This document shows, piece after piece, positions 1 through 7,915 of a DNA stretch of 64,000 nucleotides. Position 1 is the first letter of the stretch; every line of letters begins with the position of its first letter. Under the pieces are notes generated by a model. It saw only the letters and a list, made by a program, of their open reading frames with translations. It searched no databases and was not told the DNA's origin. Where the stretch lies: NCBI GenBank assembly GCA_023433505.1, contig JAEZCO010000024.1, forward strand, positions 59,989-123,988, written 5' to 3'. The translations under genes and the position numbers were made by a program. The DNA comes from Bacillota bacterium (GTDB lineage: Bacteria > Bacillota > Clostridia > Acetivibrionales > DTU013).

Positions 1-79
1 GCCATCGGGCTCCGAATACATCCATTGGTTTATCCGTGCTTAAAGCCAGATGGAGGTCAGATATTGCGTATAATGCCAT
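1..79 (-). CDS. Metallophosphoesterase, N-terminal fragment cut by window edge
   Basis: Only the first 26 codons are present; the gene continues beyond base 1. Reading on minus, AAGGAG sits about 9 bases before the ATG at 79. The product starts MALYAISDLHLALSTDKP, and the DLH at residues 8-10 is the first metal-binding motif (D-x-H) of calcineurin-like phosphoesterases. Such enzymes use a two-metal centre to hydrolyse phosphoester bonds; the substrate cannot be told from this fragment. It lies directly downstream of uvrC on the same strand, with a 35-base gap, so cotranscription is likely. The family call rests on a short stretch. Confidence 0.7.
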   Translation of the reverse strand, partial: MALYAISDLHLALSTDKPMDVFGARW

Positions 80-114
80 TCAAAGTAACTCCTTGGTTTT
101 ATGCATACTACCTG

Positions 115-1989
115 CTATTGCAGCAGCTCTTCCCCATGGAAATGCTGATATATTTTTTCTGCTGCAGATTTGGAAATGCCGTCCACTGCCGTCAGGTCAT
201 CAATGCCTGCCCTCTTGACAGCGGCCGCCGATCCAAAGTGCTTGATCAACGCTTTCTTCCGCTTGGGCCCTATTCCGTCGATTTCATCCAGGACGGATAC
301 CGTATATCTCTTTTCCCTCAGCTTTTTATTAAAATCCAGCGCAAACCGGTGGGCCTCATCCTGTATCGCTGTGACCAGGCGCAATACGGAAAGATTTTTT
401 GTAATATCGGTTTCCTTTCCGGGCAGTACGATTCCTCTTGTCCTATGATTGTCATCCTTTACCATTCCACAGATAGGTATGGTAATATTCATTTCCTCCA
501 GTACCTGCAGAATTGCATTCACATGTCCCAGGCCGCCGTCCAGCAGGATCAGGTCCGGCAGCTTGGAAAATTTGGCGGCGGGTGATGAACTGCTTTCGCT
601 GGCATCCTCCGCTTCTTTTTCCGCTCTTTTAAATCTTCTATAAAGTGTTTCCTGCATACTGGCATAATCATTCTGCCGGTCAATGGTTTTTATTTTGAAC
701 CGCCTGTATTCCTTCTTCGCCGGAGACCCGTTTTCAAAAACCACCATGGAGGCCACGATCTCCGAGGTACCCGTATTGGAAATATCATAGGCTTCCATCC
801 TGACAGGGATTTCTTCAAGGCCGGTGATTTCCGCCAACCCCTGTAAGCCTTCCTGGAGCGCGCTCCCTTCTCTTGTCAGCTTTTCTTTAAATTGTGCCAG
901 AGCTATGGCCGCGTTCCGTGATACCATTTCCATGAGATGATGCTTCCCGCCTCTTTGGGGTACCGTGATATGAACTTTTCCCTGCCGCTTCACCGACAGC
1001 CAGCTTTCCAGTATTTCATGCTCGCCGGCTTGCTCCTGGAGCAGGATCTCTCCGGGAATATACGCAGCCGTATCATAGAACTGCTTGATGAAAGAGGATA
1101 GAAGCTCCTCCGTCTCACTTTGCCCCACACCTTCAAAAATGAAGTGCTCCCTGCCGATGACTTTGCCGTTTCTTATAAAGAACACCTGAATACAGGTATC
1201 GGTGGTATCCCTGGCCAGGCCAATAACATCCTGGTCAATCATAGAGGTTGAAAGCACCTTCTGCTTCTCGGAGATCTGCTTCAAGCTGTTCAGCTTATTC
1301 CTGAAGGCTGCGGCCTTTTCAAAATCAAGATTTTCCGCGGCTTCCAGCATCTGTTCCTCCAGCTTTTTCGCAATATGCTCATGTTTTCCATCAAGAAAGG
1401 AGCTGATATCCTTCATCAACGCCCTGTATTCTTCTTTATCTACCTTGCCGGTGCATGGCCCAAGGCATTGATGGATGTGGAAATTCAAGCACGGCCTGAA
1501 CTTTCCGATATCACGGGGCAGTACCTTCTTGCAGGTTTTTATGGGAAATATTTTTTTCAGCAGGCCCAGGGTTTCCTTTATCACATAGACGTTGGAATAG
1601 GGGCCGAAATATTTAGCGCCGTCCCTGTCCACCCTCCGGGTCATATAGATCCTGGGGTAGTCTTCATTCATGGAAATCTTGATATAGGGATAATTTTTGT
1701 CATCCTTTAAAAGGATGTTGAATTTCGGCTTATGATTTTTGATCAGATTGCATTCAAGAATCAGGGCTTCCAGCTCGGAATCCGTGACAATGTATTCAAA
1801 TTCCTTTATCCTGGCCACCATTGCCTGCACCTTGGGCGTGTGCACCGCTGAAGACTGGAAATACTGCCTTACCCTGTTTTTGAGAATGACAGCCTTACCG
1901 ACATAAATAATGGTGCCGTTCTCATCCTTCATAATATAAACGCCCGGTTTATCGGGCATTTTTTTGAGTTCTTCCTGTATGTCAAACAT
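115..1989 (-). CDS. uvrC: UvrABC excinuclease subunit C
   Basis: The 624-residue product has the usual UvrC length and architecture. It carries an N-terminal GIY-YIG nuclease domain (PGVYIMKDENG...YVGKA at about 15-33), a UVR motif that contacts UvrB at roughly 205-240, a central/C-terminal RNase H-like nuclease half, and a terminal helix-hairpin-helix pair (IDGIGPKRKKAL near 570 and a second near 600). UvrC makes the 3' and 5' incisions around bulky DNA lesions in nucleotide excision repair. It starts 3 bases after the stop of the Crh-like gene, so the two are probably one transcript. Confidence 0.97.
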   Translation of the reverse strand: MFDIQEELKKMPDKPGVYIMKDENGTIIYVGKAVILKNRVRQYFQSSAVHTPKVQAMVARIKEFEYIVTDSELEALILECNLIKNHKPKFNILLKDDKNYPYIKISMNEDYPRIYMTRRVDRDGAKYFGPYSNVYVIKETLGLLKKIFPIKTCKKVLPRDIGKFRPCLNFHIHQCLGPCTGKVDKEEYRALMKDISSFLDGKHEHIAKKLEEQMLEAAENLDFEKAAAFRNKLNSLKQISEKQKVLSTSMIDQDVIGLARDTTDTCIQVFFIRNGKVIGREHFIFEGVGQSETEELLSSFIKQFYDTAAYIPGEILLQEQAGEHEILESWLSVKRQGKVHITVPQRGGKHHLMEMVSRNAAIALAQFKEKLTREGSALQEGLQGLAEITGLEEIPVRMEAYDISNTGTSEIVASMVVFENGSPAKKEYRRFKIKTIDRQNDYASMQETLYRRFKRAEKEAEDASESSSSPAAKFSKLPDLILLDGGLGHVNAILQVLEEMNITIPICGMVKDDNHRTRGIVLPGKETDITKNLSVLRLVTAIQDEAHRFALDFNKKLREKRYTVSVLDEIDGIGPKRKKALIKHFGSAAAVKRAGIDDLTAVDGISKSAAEKIYQHFHGEELLQ

Positions 1990-1992
1990 TTT

Positions 1993-2262
1993 TTACAGTA
2001 CTTCCACCGTATCGGATTTGAGGTATTCTTCAAGTTCGTCCGCCGCCTTGATCTCATCCTCTCCCGAAACGATGACGGAAATCCTTGCCCCCTTGCCTAT
2101 GCTTAACGAAAGCAGCCCCAACAGGCTTTTGGCATTGGCTTTCCTCTCATCCTTTTCTATCCATATGCTGGATTTATAATTTGAAGCTTTTTGTATAAAG
2201 ACCGCAGCCGATTTGGACTGCAGTCCCGACTTGTTTGTAATGGTTATTTCCTTGACGATCAT
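1993..2262 (-). CDS. crh: HPr-family protein, Crh-like (catabolite repression)
   Basis: An 89-residue HPr-fold protein. The position of the PTS phosphorylation histidine is glutamine (Q15 in NKSGLQSKSAA), while Ser46 (AKSLLGLL), the HPr kinase target, is kept. This is the pattern of Bacillus Crh, which cannot carry PTS phosphate but, as Ser46-P, acts as a CcpA corepressor. The inferred role is therefore carbon catabolite control rather than sugar transport. It lies just upstream of uvrC. In Bacilli crh follows whiA/yvcL; whiA is not visible here, and the upstream 459 bases carry no gene I can support apart from an inverted repeat. Confidence 0.85.
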   Translation of the reverse strand: MIVKEITITNKSGLQSKSAAVFIQKASNYKSSIWIEKDERKANAKSLLGLLSLSIGKGARISVIVSGEDEIKAADELEEYLKSDTVEVL

Positions 2263-2590
2263 TAGCTAAACCTCCATATAGCTTATCATTTAAACTGCCT
2301 GGGCACCTTGTATTTTCCCGGCTCCTGGCAATTGCTCGAAGCAACGTAATTAATAACAGTATTATAACAGAAAGATTTGCAATTTGCTATCCGTACTATT
2401 TCATATTCGCGATCTTTTCTGTGTAATTCTCACTGTCTTGTAGGAACTCTCTTGTTTTGGATGATAATACCGGATACAATGGAGGTAGCGCTTATTTACC
2501 TTGTCCTCTATCTGGCAGTGTATTTTGCCTGCAAACGCTTGGAAAGGAAATATTTTTCCGCAGCAGACGAGGCAAAAGGCCAAATTTAGG

Positions 2591-2688
2591 AGTACTGCAA
2601 ATATTACTTCCCGTTTTTCTGAAAATGCCGGCGCTCCAAGACTGCTTTTTCAGAAATCTATACGGGAAGTTATATTTGCACCAGTACT
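2591..2688. repeat. Imperfect inverted repeat, family A copy 1
   Basis: The left arm begins agtactgcaaatattacttc and the right arm ends gttatatttgcaccagtact; they are near reverse complements over about 35 bases with small gaps, and the middle contains a second pair (tttctgaaaa / tttttcagaa). The right arm matches sequences at 9217-9239 and 17003-17024 (consensus tatattttcgccagtgctta), so it belongs to a small dispersed family. There is no coding capacity, so a MITE-like element is possible. It occupies part of the gene-free stretch 2263-2721, in which nothing else is convincing. Confidence 0.6.
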
Positions 2689-2721
2689 TGATATACCGTC
2701 AGGGCAATGTCCGCGGAAACA

Positions 2722-3786
2722 TTAAACCCTTAATGCTTCTATCTTCACAGGCACATATTCGTATTCAGGATGCTTGTCTTTCTCCCTTGCGATGGCGAAC
2801 ATTTCTTTCCAGCACCGGAAGATATTCATGGGCACGGCCAGGTCTTTTGCCAGAATGCGGTGCAATTTTGGCAGGTTGCGGGAAGGCACCGAAGGGAAAA
2901 GGTGGTGGTCCACATGATCATCCAGACCCCAGAAAATCAGCCAGACAAGGGGACCGACCTTGATGGAACGGGTATTCAGCCTGTGGTCGTTTACATTATA
3001 CGCACGGCCTATATGTTCGGTTGAATGCCATAGACCCTCGATGGCGGAGCCGACCTGCCACGCAATTGTAATAAACAAAAGCAGTTCCCATCTGCGGAAT
3101 ACAATGGCGAGGATCACAATGGCAGTATGGATCAGCAGAATTGCCAGGGATTCCATCCGAATGGTTTTTATGTCCTTGTCGGTGCAATGCTTGCTCATCA
3201 TCGCGTCTTTTTTCCCCATGATGCGGGAAACCTGCACCCTGACCGAATCAAACAATCCTACGATGGCACCCACTACAAGGATTTTGAGTATCAGCGACCA
3301 AAAGTATTTGCGCAGCCACCGGGTTGTTATAACCTCAGGCCAATCGGTTTCGGGGTCCATTCCCCGGACCATGGTGTAACGGTGGTGGAGCTGGTGTGAG
3401 ATGCGGGCATACCTGGGGCTGTTCCACAGGATTGTCTGAACAATGAAGAAGATCGCTTCGCTGAACCGGTCGAAGGACTTGGCAAAGACGGTCTTGTGCT
3501 GAAGCTCGTGGCCGATGGCCACCCAAAAGCCGTAAAAGAAATAATAGATGTACAGAAAAGGTATTGCCAACAACAGATTATACCGGCTGACATACACTGT
3601 GGCAATCAAGCTGGCTGCAAGAAACAGGACAAACAGGCCGATCCTCAAAAGCCCGTTGGCAGTGCTTCTTTGCGTGAGCTGTGTGAGGACCTCACGGTCT
3701 ACAACAGGTCTTTTCCATACCTCTTTCCTGGCATTTTGCTCATAAACCGACAGCTCGCTGCGCTGTGTAAAGTTTAGCTGCATCAT
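2722..3786 (-). CDS. Fatty acid desaturase family membrane protein
   Basis: About 354 residues with three histidine boxes of the membrane FA_desaturase family: HELQH (about 93-97), HQLHH (about 131-135) and HVDHH (about 295-299), with hydrophobic spans between them. These boxes bind a di-iron centre that uses O2 to introduce double bonds or hydroxyls into acyl chains or related lipids. An AGAAGGGA box at 3796-3804 is best placed for the ATG at 3786; a TTG at 3795 would touch it. The substrate is unknown. An O2-using enzyme is unexpected if the host is a strict anaerobe. The gene is flanked by non-coding DNA on both sides and is probably monocistronic. Confidence 0.82.
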   Translation of the reverse strand: MMQLNFTQRSELSVYEQNARKEVWKRPVVDREVLTQLTQRSTANGLLRIGLFVLFLAASLIATVYVSRYNLLLAIPFLYIYYFFYGFWVAIGHELQHKTVFAKSFDRFSEAIFFIVQTILWNSPRYARISHQLHHRYTMVRGMDPETDWPEVITTRWLRKYFWSLILKILVVGAIVGLFDSVRVQVSRIMGKKDAMMSKHCTDKDIKTIRMESLAILLIHTAIVILAIVFRRWELLLFITIAWQVGSAIEGLWHSTEHIGRAYNVNDHRLNTRSIKVGPLVWLIFWGLDDHVDHHLFPSVPSRNLPKLHRILAKDLAVPMNIFRCWKEMFAIAREKDKHPEYEYVPVKIEALRV

Positions 3787-3900
3787 ACGGAGCAATCCCT
3801 TCTCGATATATTTTTGTTGTAAAAGTGAATCGGTCCGGGATACGGACCACTGCTAGATAAATATTTACCCCGGCATATAACGCTTAAACACGGCACACAT

Positions 3901-3934
3901 AAAAAACCCCGCAGCCGTTAGACAGCTGGGGGGT
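3901..3934 (-). terminator. Rho-independent terminator of the sigma/anti-sigma operon
   Basis: On minus the sequence reads accccCCAGCTG, a short loop, then CTGCGGGG followed by a run of T. It lies 27 bases after the stop of the 3961-4848 gene, so it should end the operon that starts with the sigma factor. Confidence 0.8.
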
Positions 3935-3960
3935 ACTTTCATTCCAAGCAATTAACTTTT

Positions 3961-4848
3961 TTATTTTTTCGCTGCCCTGGCCTCCATCATTATTCCAAGC
4001 CCCAGAGAATTTATAAATACTGCAAAAACTCCAAGAAGGATCAAACTCAGCAGGATGTCGCTTTGAGGGACAAGATACAGCAAAAGCAGCTTTACCAGCG
4101 TGATTGTAATCAATCCTGTAATGAATTCGGCAATTAAGCTCTTGGACGGATTCAAGGCCTTTAGAATAAGCCTTCCGACAAAAATACTGGATACGATGGA
4201 GGCAAGGATCAGAATTATTATATACAGTACGGGAGCGACCAGCGTGATGGCAAGCATTACAAACAAAATACTTATGCCGAAATATGCCAGGAATCCAAGG
4301 ATCAATTTCCTGTCCAGTTTCTGCTCAAGATTTTCCGTCATGGCCTGGAATTTCTTTTTGTAGATCACCAGGACCAGAAGGCCGATCAGTAGGACTGCCA
4401 CGGCAAAGAGGATGAGAATGGCCACACGCAAATACACGATGGCTCCGATATCGAGATTCATCATCTCTCCGAGAATCCTGACCTCATTTCCCGACACCTG
4501 CGCGCCTTTCATTTTCTGAACGGATCCCAGAGTGATTAGATTTCCGGTAACAGCCTTTTCACCCATGATGGAGTTCCCGAAAACCGTAACTACCTGGCCC
4601 GAGACCTTTGCGTTTATATCCGCATCGCCAAACACCGTTACCACAATTCCACTGACGGGACTGTCCACCTTGACATTTCCAAGGATGACAATTACATTGC
4701 CATTGACTTCATTGTCGATATGAAGATCCTCAAACAAACTAACTTTGTCGCCGCTTTCGGATAGTACGGAAATTCCTTCCGCAACGGCCGGCGATACTGC
4801 AAGCATTATTACCGCAGCTATCAAAAGGAAAAAAACGGTCCTTTTCAT
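3961..4848 (-). CDS. Membrane protein with secreted beta-repeat N-terminus, unknown function
   Basis: The 295-residue product has a signal peptide (MKRTVFFLLIAAVIM..VAEG). A repetitive segment follows at about 45-125, in which short turns such as VNGNVIVILGNV, VSGIVVTVFGDA and VSGQVVTVFGNS recur about every 18 residues, as in bactofilin-like or polymer-forming right-handed beta structures. Four or more membrane spans follow (about 135-160, 185-215, 215-245, 265-290). The start overlaps the anti-sigma stop by one base (ATGA arrangement), so it is the third gene of a sigma/anti-sigma operon. I infer a cell-envelope role under that sigma factor; the function is not known. Confidence 0.75.
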   Translation of the reverse strand: MKRTVFFLLIAAVIMLAVSPAVAEGISVLSESGDKVSLFEDLHIDNEVNGNVIVILGNVKVDSPVSGIVVTVFGDADINAKVSGQVVTVFGNSIMGEKAVTGNLITLGSVQKMKGAQVSGNEVRILGEMMNLDIGAIVYLRVAILILFAVAVLLIGLLVLVIYKKKFQAMTENLEQKLDRKLILGFLAYFGISILFVMLAITLVAPVLYIIILILASIVSSIFVGRLILKALNPSKSLIAEFITGLITITLVKLLLLYLVPQSDILLSLILLGVFAVFINSLGLGIMMEARAAKK

Positions 4849-5423
4849 CAGGATTTCCCCCCATCCTGAGCGGCAACAAAGGCATACAGCCTCTGAATAG
4901 CCAGCAGCAGCAGCGCCAGTACAACAAACACATAATAGTATGTCTTCACTATGGAAATGAATACCTGGGCTATGACTGCAATAACCCCGGCCAGAAGGCC
5001 AAAGATATCGCTGACTACGCCAAATACCGCAGCCAGTATGCTGCTGAAGGAGCCGAAATATTCCTTTATGCTTTCAAAAGCGCTCATGATGCCGCCCTGT
5101 CTGACATCGGCCACAAAGACCATCAACAGGATGATTGACACCACGGTTGCCGCGTTGTACAGAAATACAAGCATCCGGGAGCTTTGCTCCCTGCGGGCAT
5201 TTTCTACGGCATTGACCTTTTCCATTACCCTTGCTTCAAAACCCTCCGGAGGCTCTATTGTATCTGCTGTTTCAAGAGAAGAAAATATTTCAGCCATGCA
5301 ATTGAACTCTTCACTGCATTGAGCGCAGCTTGCCAAATGTTGTCTGAAATGAACTTCTTCAATATTATTTCTTTCTCCGTCGAAATATTTCATCATATAT
5401 TCTTTTGATATTTCACAGTTCAT
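4848..5423 (-). CDS. Anti-sigma factor, zinc-finger type, membrane-anchored
   Basis: The 191-residue product starts with an anti-sigma zinc-binding motif, HFRQHLASCAQC (H-x3-C-x2-C, about residues 26-37). A cytoplasmic linker follows, then hydrophobic spans at about 83-105, 120-150 and 155-180. Such proteins hold a cognate ECF sigma factor at the membrane until a signal releases it. The start overlaps the sigma gene stop by 4 bases and the stop overlaps the next gene, so the three are translationally coupled. The multi-span C-terminal half is longer than in single-pass RsiW-type proteins. Confidence 0.85.
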   Translation of the reverse strand: MNCEISKEYMMKYFDGERNNIEEVHFRQHLASCAQCSEEFNCMAEIFSSLETADTIEPPEGFEARVMEKVNAVENARREQSSRMLVFLYNAATVVSIILLMVFVADVRQGGIMSAFESIKEYFGSFSSILAAVFGVVSDIFGLLAGVIAVIAQVFISIVKTYYYVFVVLALLLLAIQRLYAFVAAQDGGKS

Positions 5424-5974
5424 AAAACTTCCTCCTTCCTGTCCGCCTGCAATGCTTCCCTTAGCATGAGCCTGGCTCTGTACAGCCTGTTCTTTATTAT
5501 TGTCATAGGTTCGTTCAACACCTTTGTCATTTCGTCATATGACAGCCCGTTCTGGTGAAACAGTACCACCGGTACCTTGTACTTTTCGGGCAGACCCTCG
5601 ATGGCCCGCCGTATTTTTTCACTGCGCTCTTTTTTTATATACTTTGTTTCGGGGGTATCATTCCCGGATGAAACATCCCCGACTTCCTCGATCGGCACGG
5701 AATCCAGCTTCTTTTTACGATGTATGTCAAGGCAGAGGTTAGTAGTTATCCTCACCGCCCAGGTAGAAAATTTGAATTCCGGATTGTAGCGGCTCAAGGC
5801 TTTGTATATACGGATGAAAACCTCCTGGGAGATGTCGCTGACCTCTTCCTTGTCGCTTATCATATTATATACAACACTATATACCAATTTTTTGTATCTC
5901 GTAACCAGCTCTTCAAAATAATGCTGTTCTCCTGCCAGACATTTCTGAATCAATTCATAGTCTGACATTTCCAA
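5420..5974 (-). CDS. RNA polymerase ECF-type sigma factor
   Basis: The product, about 184 residues, has sigma region 2 (YKKLVYSVVYNMISDKEEV...DISQEVFIRIYKAL, about 25-75) and region 4 with the helix-turn-helix (LPEKYKVPVVLFHQNGLSYDEM, about 130-155), as in SigW/RpoE-type factors. AGGTGG at 5985-5990 is 10 bases before a TTG at 5974 but 16 before the ATG at 5968, so TTG is preferred; an open frame extends to 6025. It is first in an operon with its anti-sigma factor and a membrane protein. The inducing signal is unknown. Confidence 0.9.
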   Translation of the reverse strand: MEMSDYELIQKCLAGEQHYFEELVTRYKKLVYSVVYNMISDKEEVSDISQEVFIRIYKALSRYNPEFKFSTWAVRITTNLCLDIHRKKKLDSVPIEEVGDVSSGNDTPETKYIKKERSEKIRRAIEGLPEKYKVPVVLFHQNGLSYDEMTKVLNEPMTIIKNRLYRARLMLREALQADRKEEVL

Positions 5975-6271
5975 CGGGATATCACCACCTATGCCGAATG
6001 ACCAGGCTTCCACCTGCCATGTCATCCCGCAAACAGCAATGATTCTCTGCGTGCTTGCGCCGATGGCCGGTCGGAAATCTCCATTCAGTCCGCTAATATT
6101 ATTTCTGGATTCTCATGTATACATAATAATTATACTCCTCAATAGGAATAATGTCTTATTTCTTACTGATTATTTTTTTATTATACTGTAAGAGGGCACA
6201 CCGCCCAGGTCACGGGCCAGGATATGAGGGGGGAATTCCCGTCAAAATGCGCCGAAGCGCGGTAATCTCAC

Positions 6272-6724
6272 TCAATACAAACCATTCCGCCACATAATCA
6301 GCGCATCTTCGTTGTTATCCGCATAATAGGCTTTCCTGAACCCGCCCTCTTCAAATTTATATTTTCGGTACAGCTTCTGGGCCGGTACATTGCTTTTCCG
6401 GACCTCCAGCGTCATGCTTACGATCCCCGAATTTCTGGCATGGCTTATGAGACTTTCCATCATCACGCTTCCAATGCCGCCCTGCCTGAATTCCGGGTGA
6501 ACGGCTATGTTTGTGATATGCCCTTCGTCGCACACCTGCCACATGCCGGCATAGCCTGCGATCTTTCCGTCAATTTTTGCACACAGATAGTAAGCAAAGG
6601 TATTGCCGGTAATTTCATCCACCATGGATTGCCTGGACCAGGGGATCTTAAAGCTCAAATTCTCAATGACCATAATTTCATCGATATGCTCACCGCCGGC
6701 TTTGATTATCTCAACATTGCTCAT
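6272..6724 (-). CDS. rimI: Ribosomal protein S18-alanine N-acetyltransferase (GNAT family)
   Basis: 150 residues of GNAT fold with the acetyl-CoA binding stretch VHPEFRQGGIGSVMM (about 76-90) and the RimI-type segment LEVRKSNVPAQKLYRKYKF (about 105-123). RimI acetylates the N-terminal alanine of S18. It overlaps tsaB by 4 bases and closes the tsaE-tsaB-rimI operon, an order that is common in bacteria. Confidence 0.92.
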   Translation of the reverse strand: MSNVEIIKAGGEHIDEIMVIENLSFKIPWSRQSMVDEITGNTFAYYLCAKIDGKIAGYAGMWQVCDEGHITNIAVHPEFRQGGIGSVMMESLISHARNSGIVSMTLEVRKSNVPAQKLYRKYKFEEGGFRKAYYADNNEDALIMWRNGLY

Positions 6725-7443
6725 TTTTCCTCCGGCACATTTCCCAGGGTTTTCTTTTCCAATTCCCTCTCAGCCTGAGACTTTCTCAAATAGAAGGGAA
6801 CCATGTCAAAACAGTTTTCCAGCTTGCCTTCACCTGCTTTGTACAACGCAAGCTGCGCCACGGACGAGGCCCTTTGCTGAAGGAGATACTGCGGAGCAAA
6901 ATGACACCGAGGGCCAAGCTCGCTCTTCAGGTATTCCCTATATAACAGCACACCGTCCCCTACAAACAGCACATCGCTGTTCTTACCCCGGATAATCTCG
7001 GCAAGCTCCTGTACGGGAATGCCCATGTATCCGGTCATATTCGCCTGCCTGCCCTTCTCACGCTTGTATAAAGCCGTATAGACCTGATTGTTCCTGGCAT
7101 CCATCATGGGACAGACTAAAGCTTCGGTATCGGGCACATTATAAGCCAGTGCATCAAGGGACGGTATGCTCACTACAGGCTTATTTGCGGCAAAAGCCAT
7201 GGCCTTTATCGTTGTGATTCCGATTCTAAGCCCGGTAAAGGAGCCGGGACCGCTGGCCGCAGCGTAAACATCGATATCTTCAGGCTCAAGTTCAAGATTT
7301 TTCATGACAACATCAAGCATCGGGACCAGCTTCTGGGAATGGGTCTTTTTGTGATTTAAAACAAACTCCCCCAGCAGTTCCCGTTCATCCATGACCGCAA
7401 CTGCAGCAACGCTTGAGGATGTATCCACAGCAAGCACCTTCAT
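6721..7443 (-). CDS. tsaB: tRNA t6A biosynthesis protein TsaB
   Basis: 240 residues of the ASKHA-fold TsaB family. Diagnostic stretches are MKVLAVDTSSSVAAVAV at the start, AASGPGSFTGLRIGI (about 63-77) and CPMMDARNNQVYTALY (about 112-127). TsaB partners TsaD and TsaE to make N6-threonylcarbamoyladenosine at tRNA position 37; it keeps the fold but is not the catalytic subunit. It overlaps both neighbours by 4 bases, which points to translational coupling. Confidence 0.95.
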   Translation of the reverse strand: MKVLAVDTSSSVAAVAVMDERELLGEFVLNHKKTHSQKLVPMLDVVMKNLELEPEDIDVYAAASGPGSFTGLRIGITTIKAMAFAANKPVVSIPSLDALAYNVPDTEALVCPMMDARNNQVYTALYKREKGRQANMTGYMGIPVQELAEIIRGKNSDVLFVGDGVLLYREYLKSELGPRCHFAPQYLLQQRASSVAQLALYKAGEGKLENCFDMVPFYLRKSQAERELEKKTLGNVPEEK

Positions 7444-7904
7444 AGATTGAATCTCCCTTCATACTGTCCGTATCTGTCTCCAATGAACTGAAAGCTGAGC
7501 TTTCGGATATCGGAGCCCGCATTGAAATCCTTTTCCATGACAACCTTTATATATGCGTCGGGAAGTATGTCCTTTATAAGCTCCGCCCACTCAATAACAA
7601 CAATGCCGTTCCCTTCAAGATATTCCTCAAAACCTATCTCGAACATTTCCGAAGGCTCTGTGATCCGATAGACGTCGAAATGATAAAGGGGGGTTTTCCC
7701 TTCATATTCGTTTACAATCGTAAACGTAGGACTCGTGATATAGCCTTCAATACCAAGGGCCGAAGCGATACCGCCTGTAAAAGCGGTTTTCCCGGTTCCA
7801 AGCCCTCCGGTAAGGCAAACGACATCGCCCTTTTTCAGAATATTTCCCAGTTTATATCCCGCCTGAAAGGTTTCCTGGGCGGAATGTGTCAGTAATTGCA
7901 CCAT
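7440..7904 (-). CDS. tsaE: tRNA t6A biosynthesis ATPase TsaE
   Basis: 154 residues with a P-loop, GGLGTGKTAF (about 33-42), followed by SPTFTIVNEYEG (about 57-68) and the late motif VVIEWAELI (about 100-108), all typical of TsaE (YjeE). TsaE is the ATPase that drives turnover of the TsaBDE complex. It is first of the overlapping tsaE-tsaB-rimI set and begins 11 bases after the amidohydrolase gene ends. Confidence 0.95.
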   Translation of the reverse strand: MVQLLTHSAQETFQAGYKLGNILKKGDVVCLTGGLGTGKTAFTGGIASALGIEGYITSPTFTIVNEYEGKTPLYHFDVYRITEPSEMFEIGFEEYLEGNGIVVIEWAELIKDILPDAYIKVVMEKDFNAGSDIRKLSFQFIGDRYGQYEGRFNL

Positions 7905-7915
7905 TTTATCGTTCC

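Noticed and set aside
2457..2963. 168-codon plus-strand open frame over the desaturase end
   Set aside because: It runs through the inverted repeat and antisense to the desaturase, with no ribosome binding site and no protein-like pattern.
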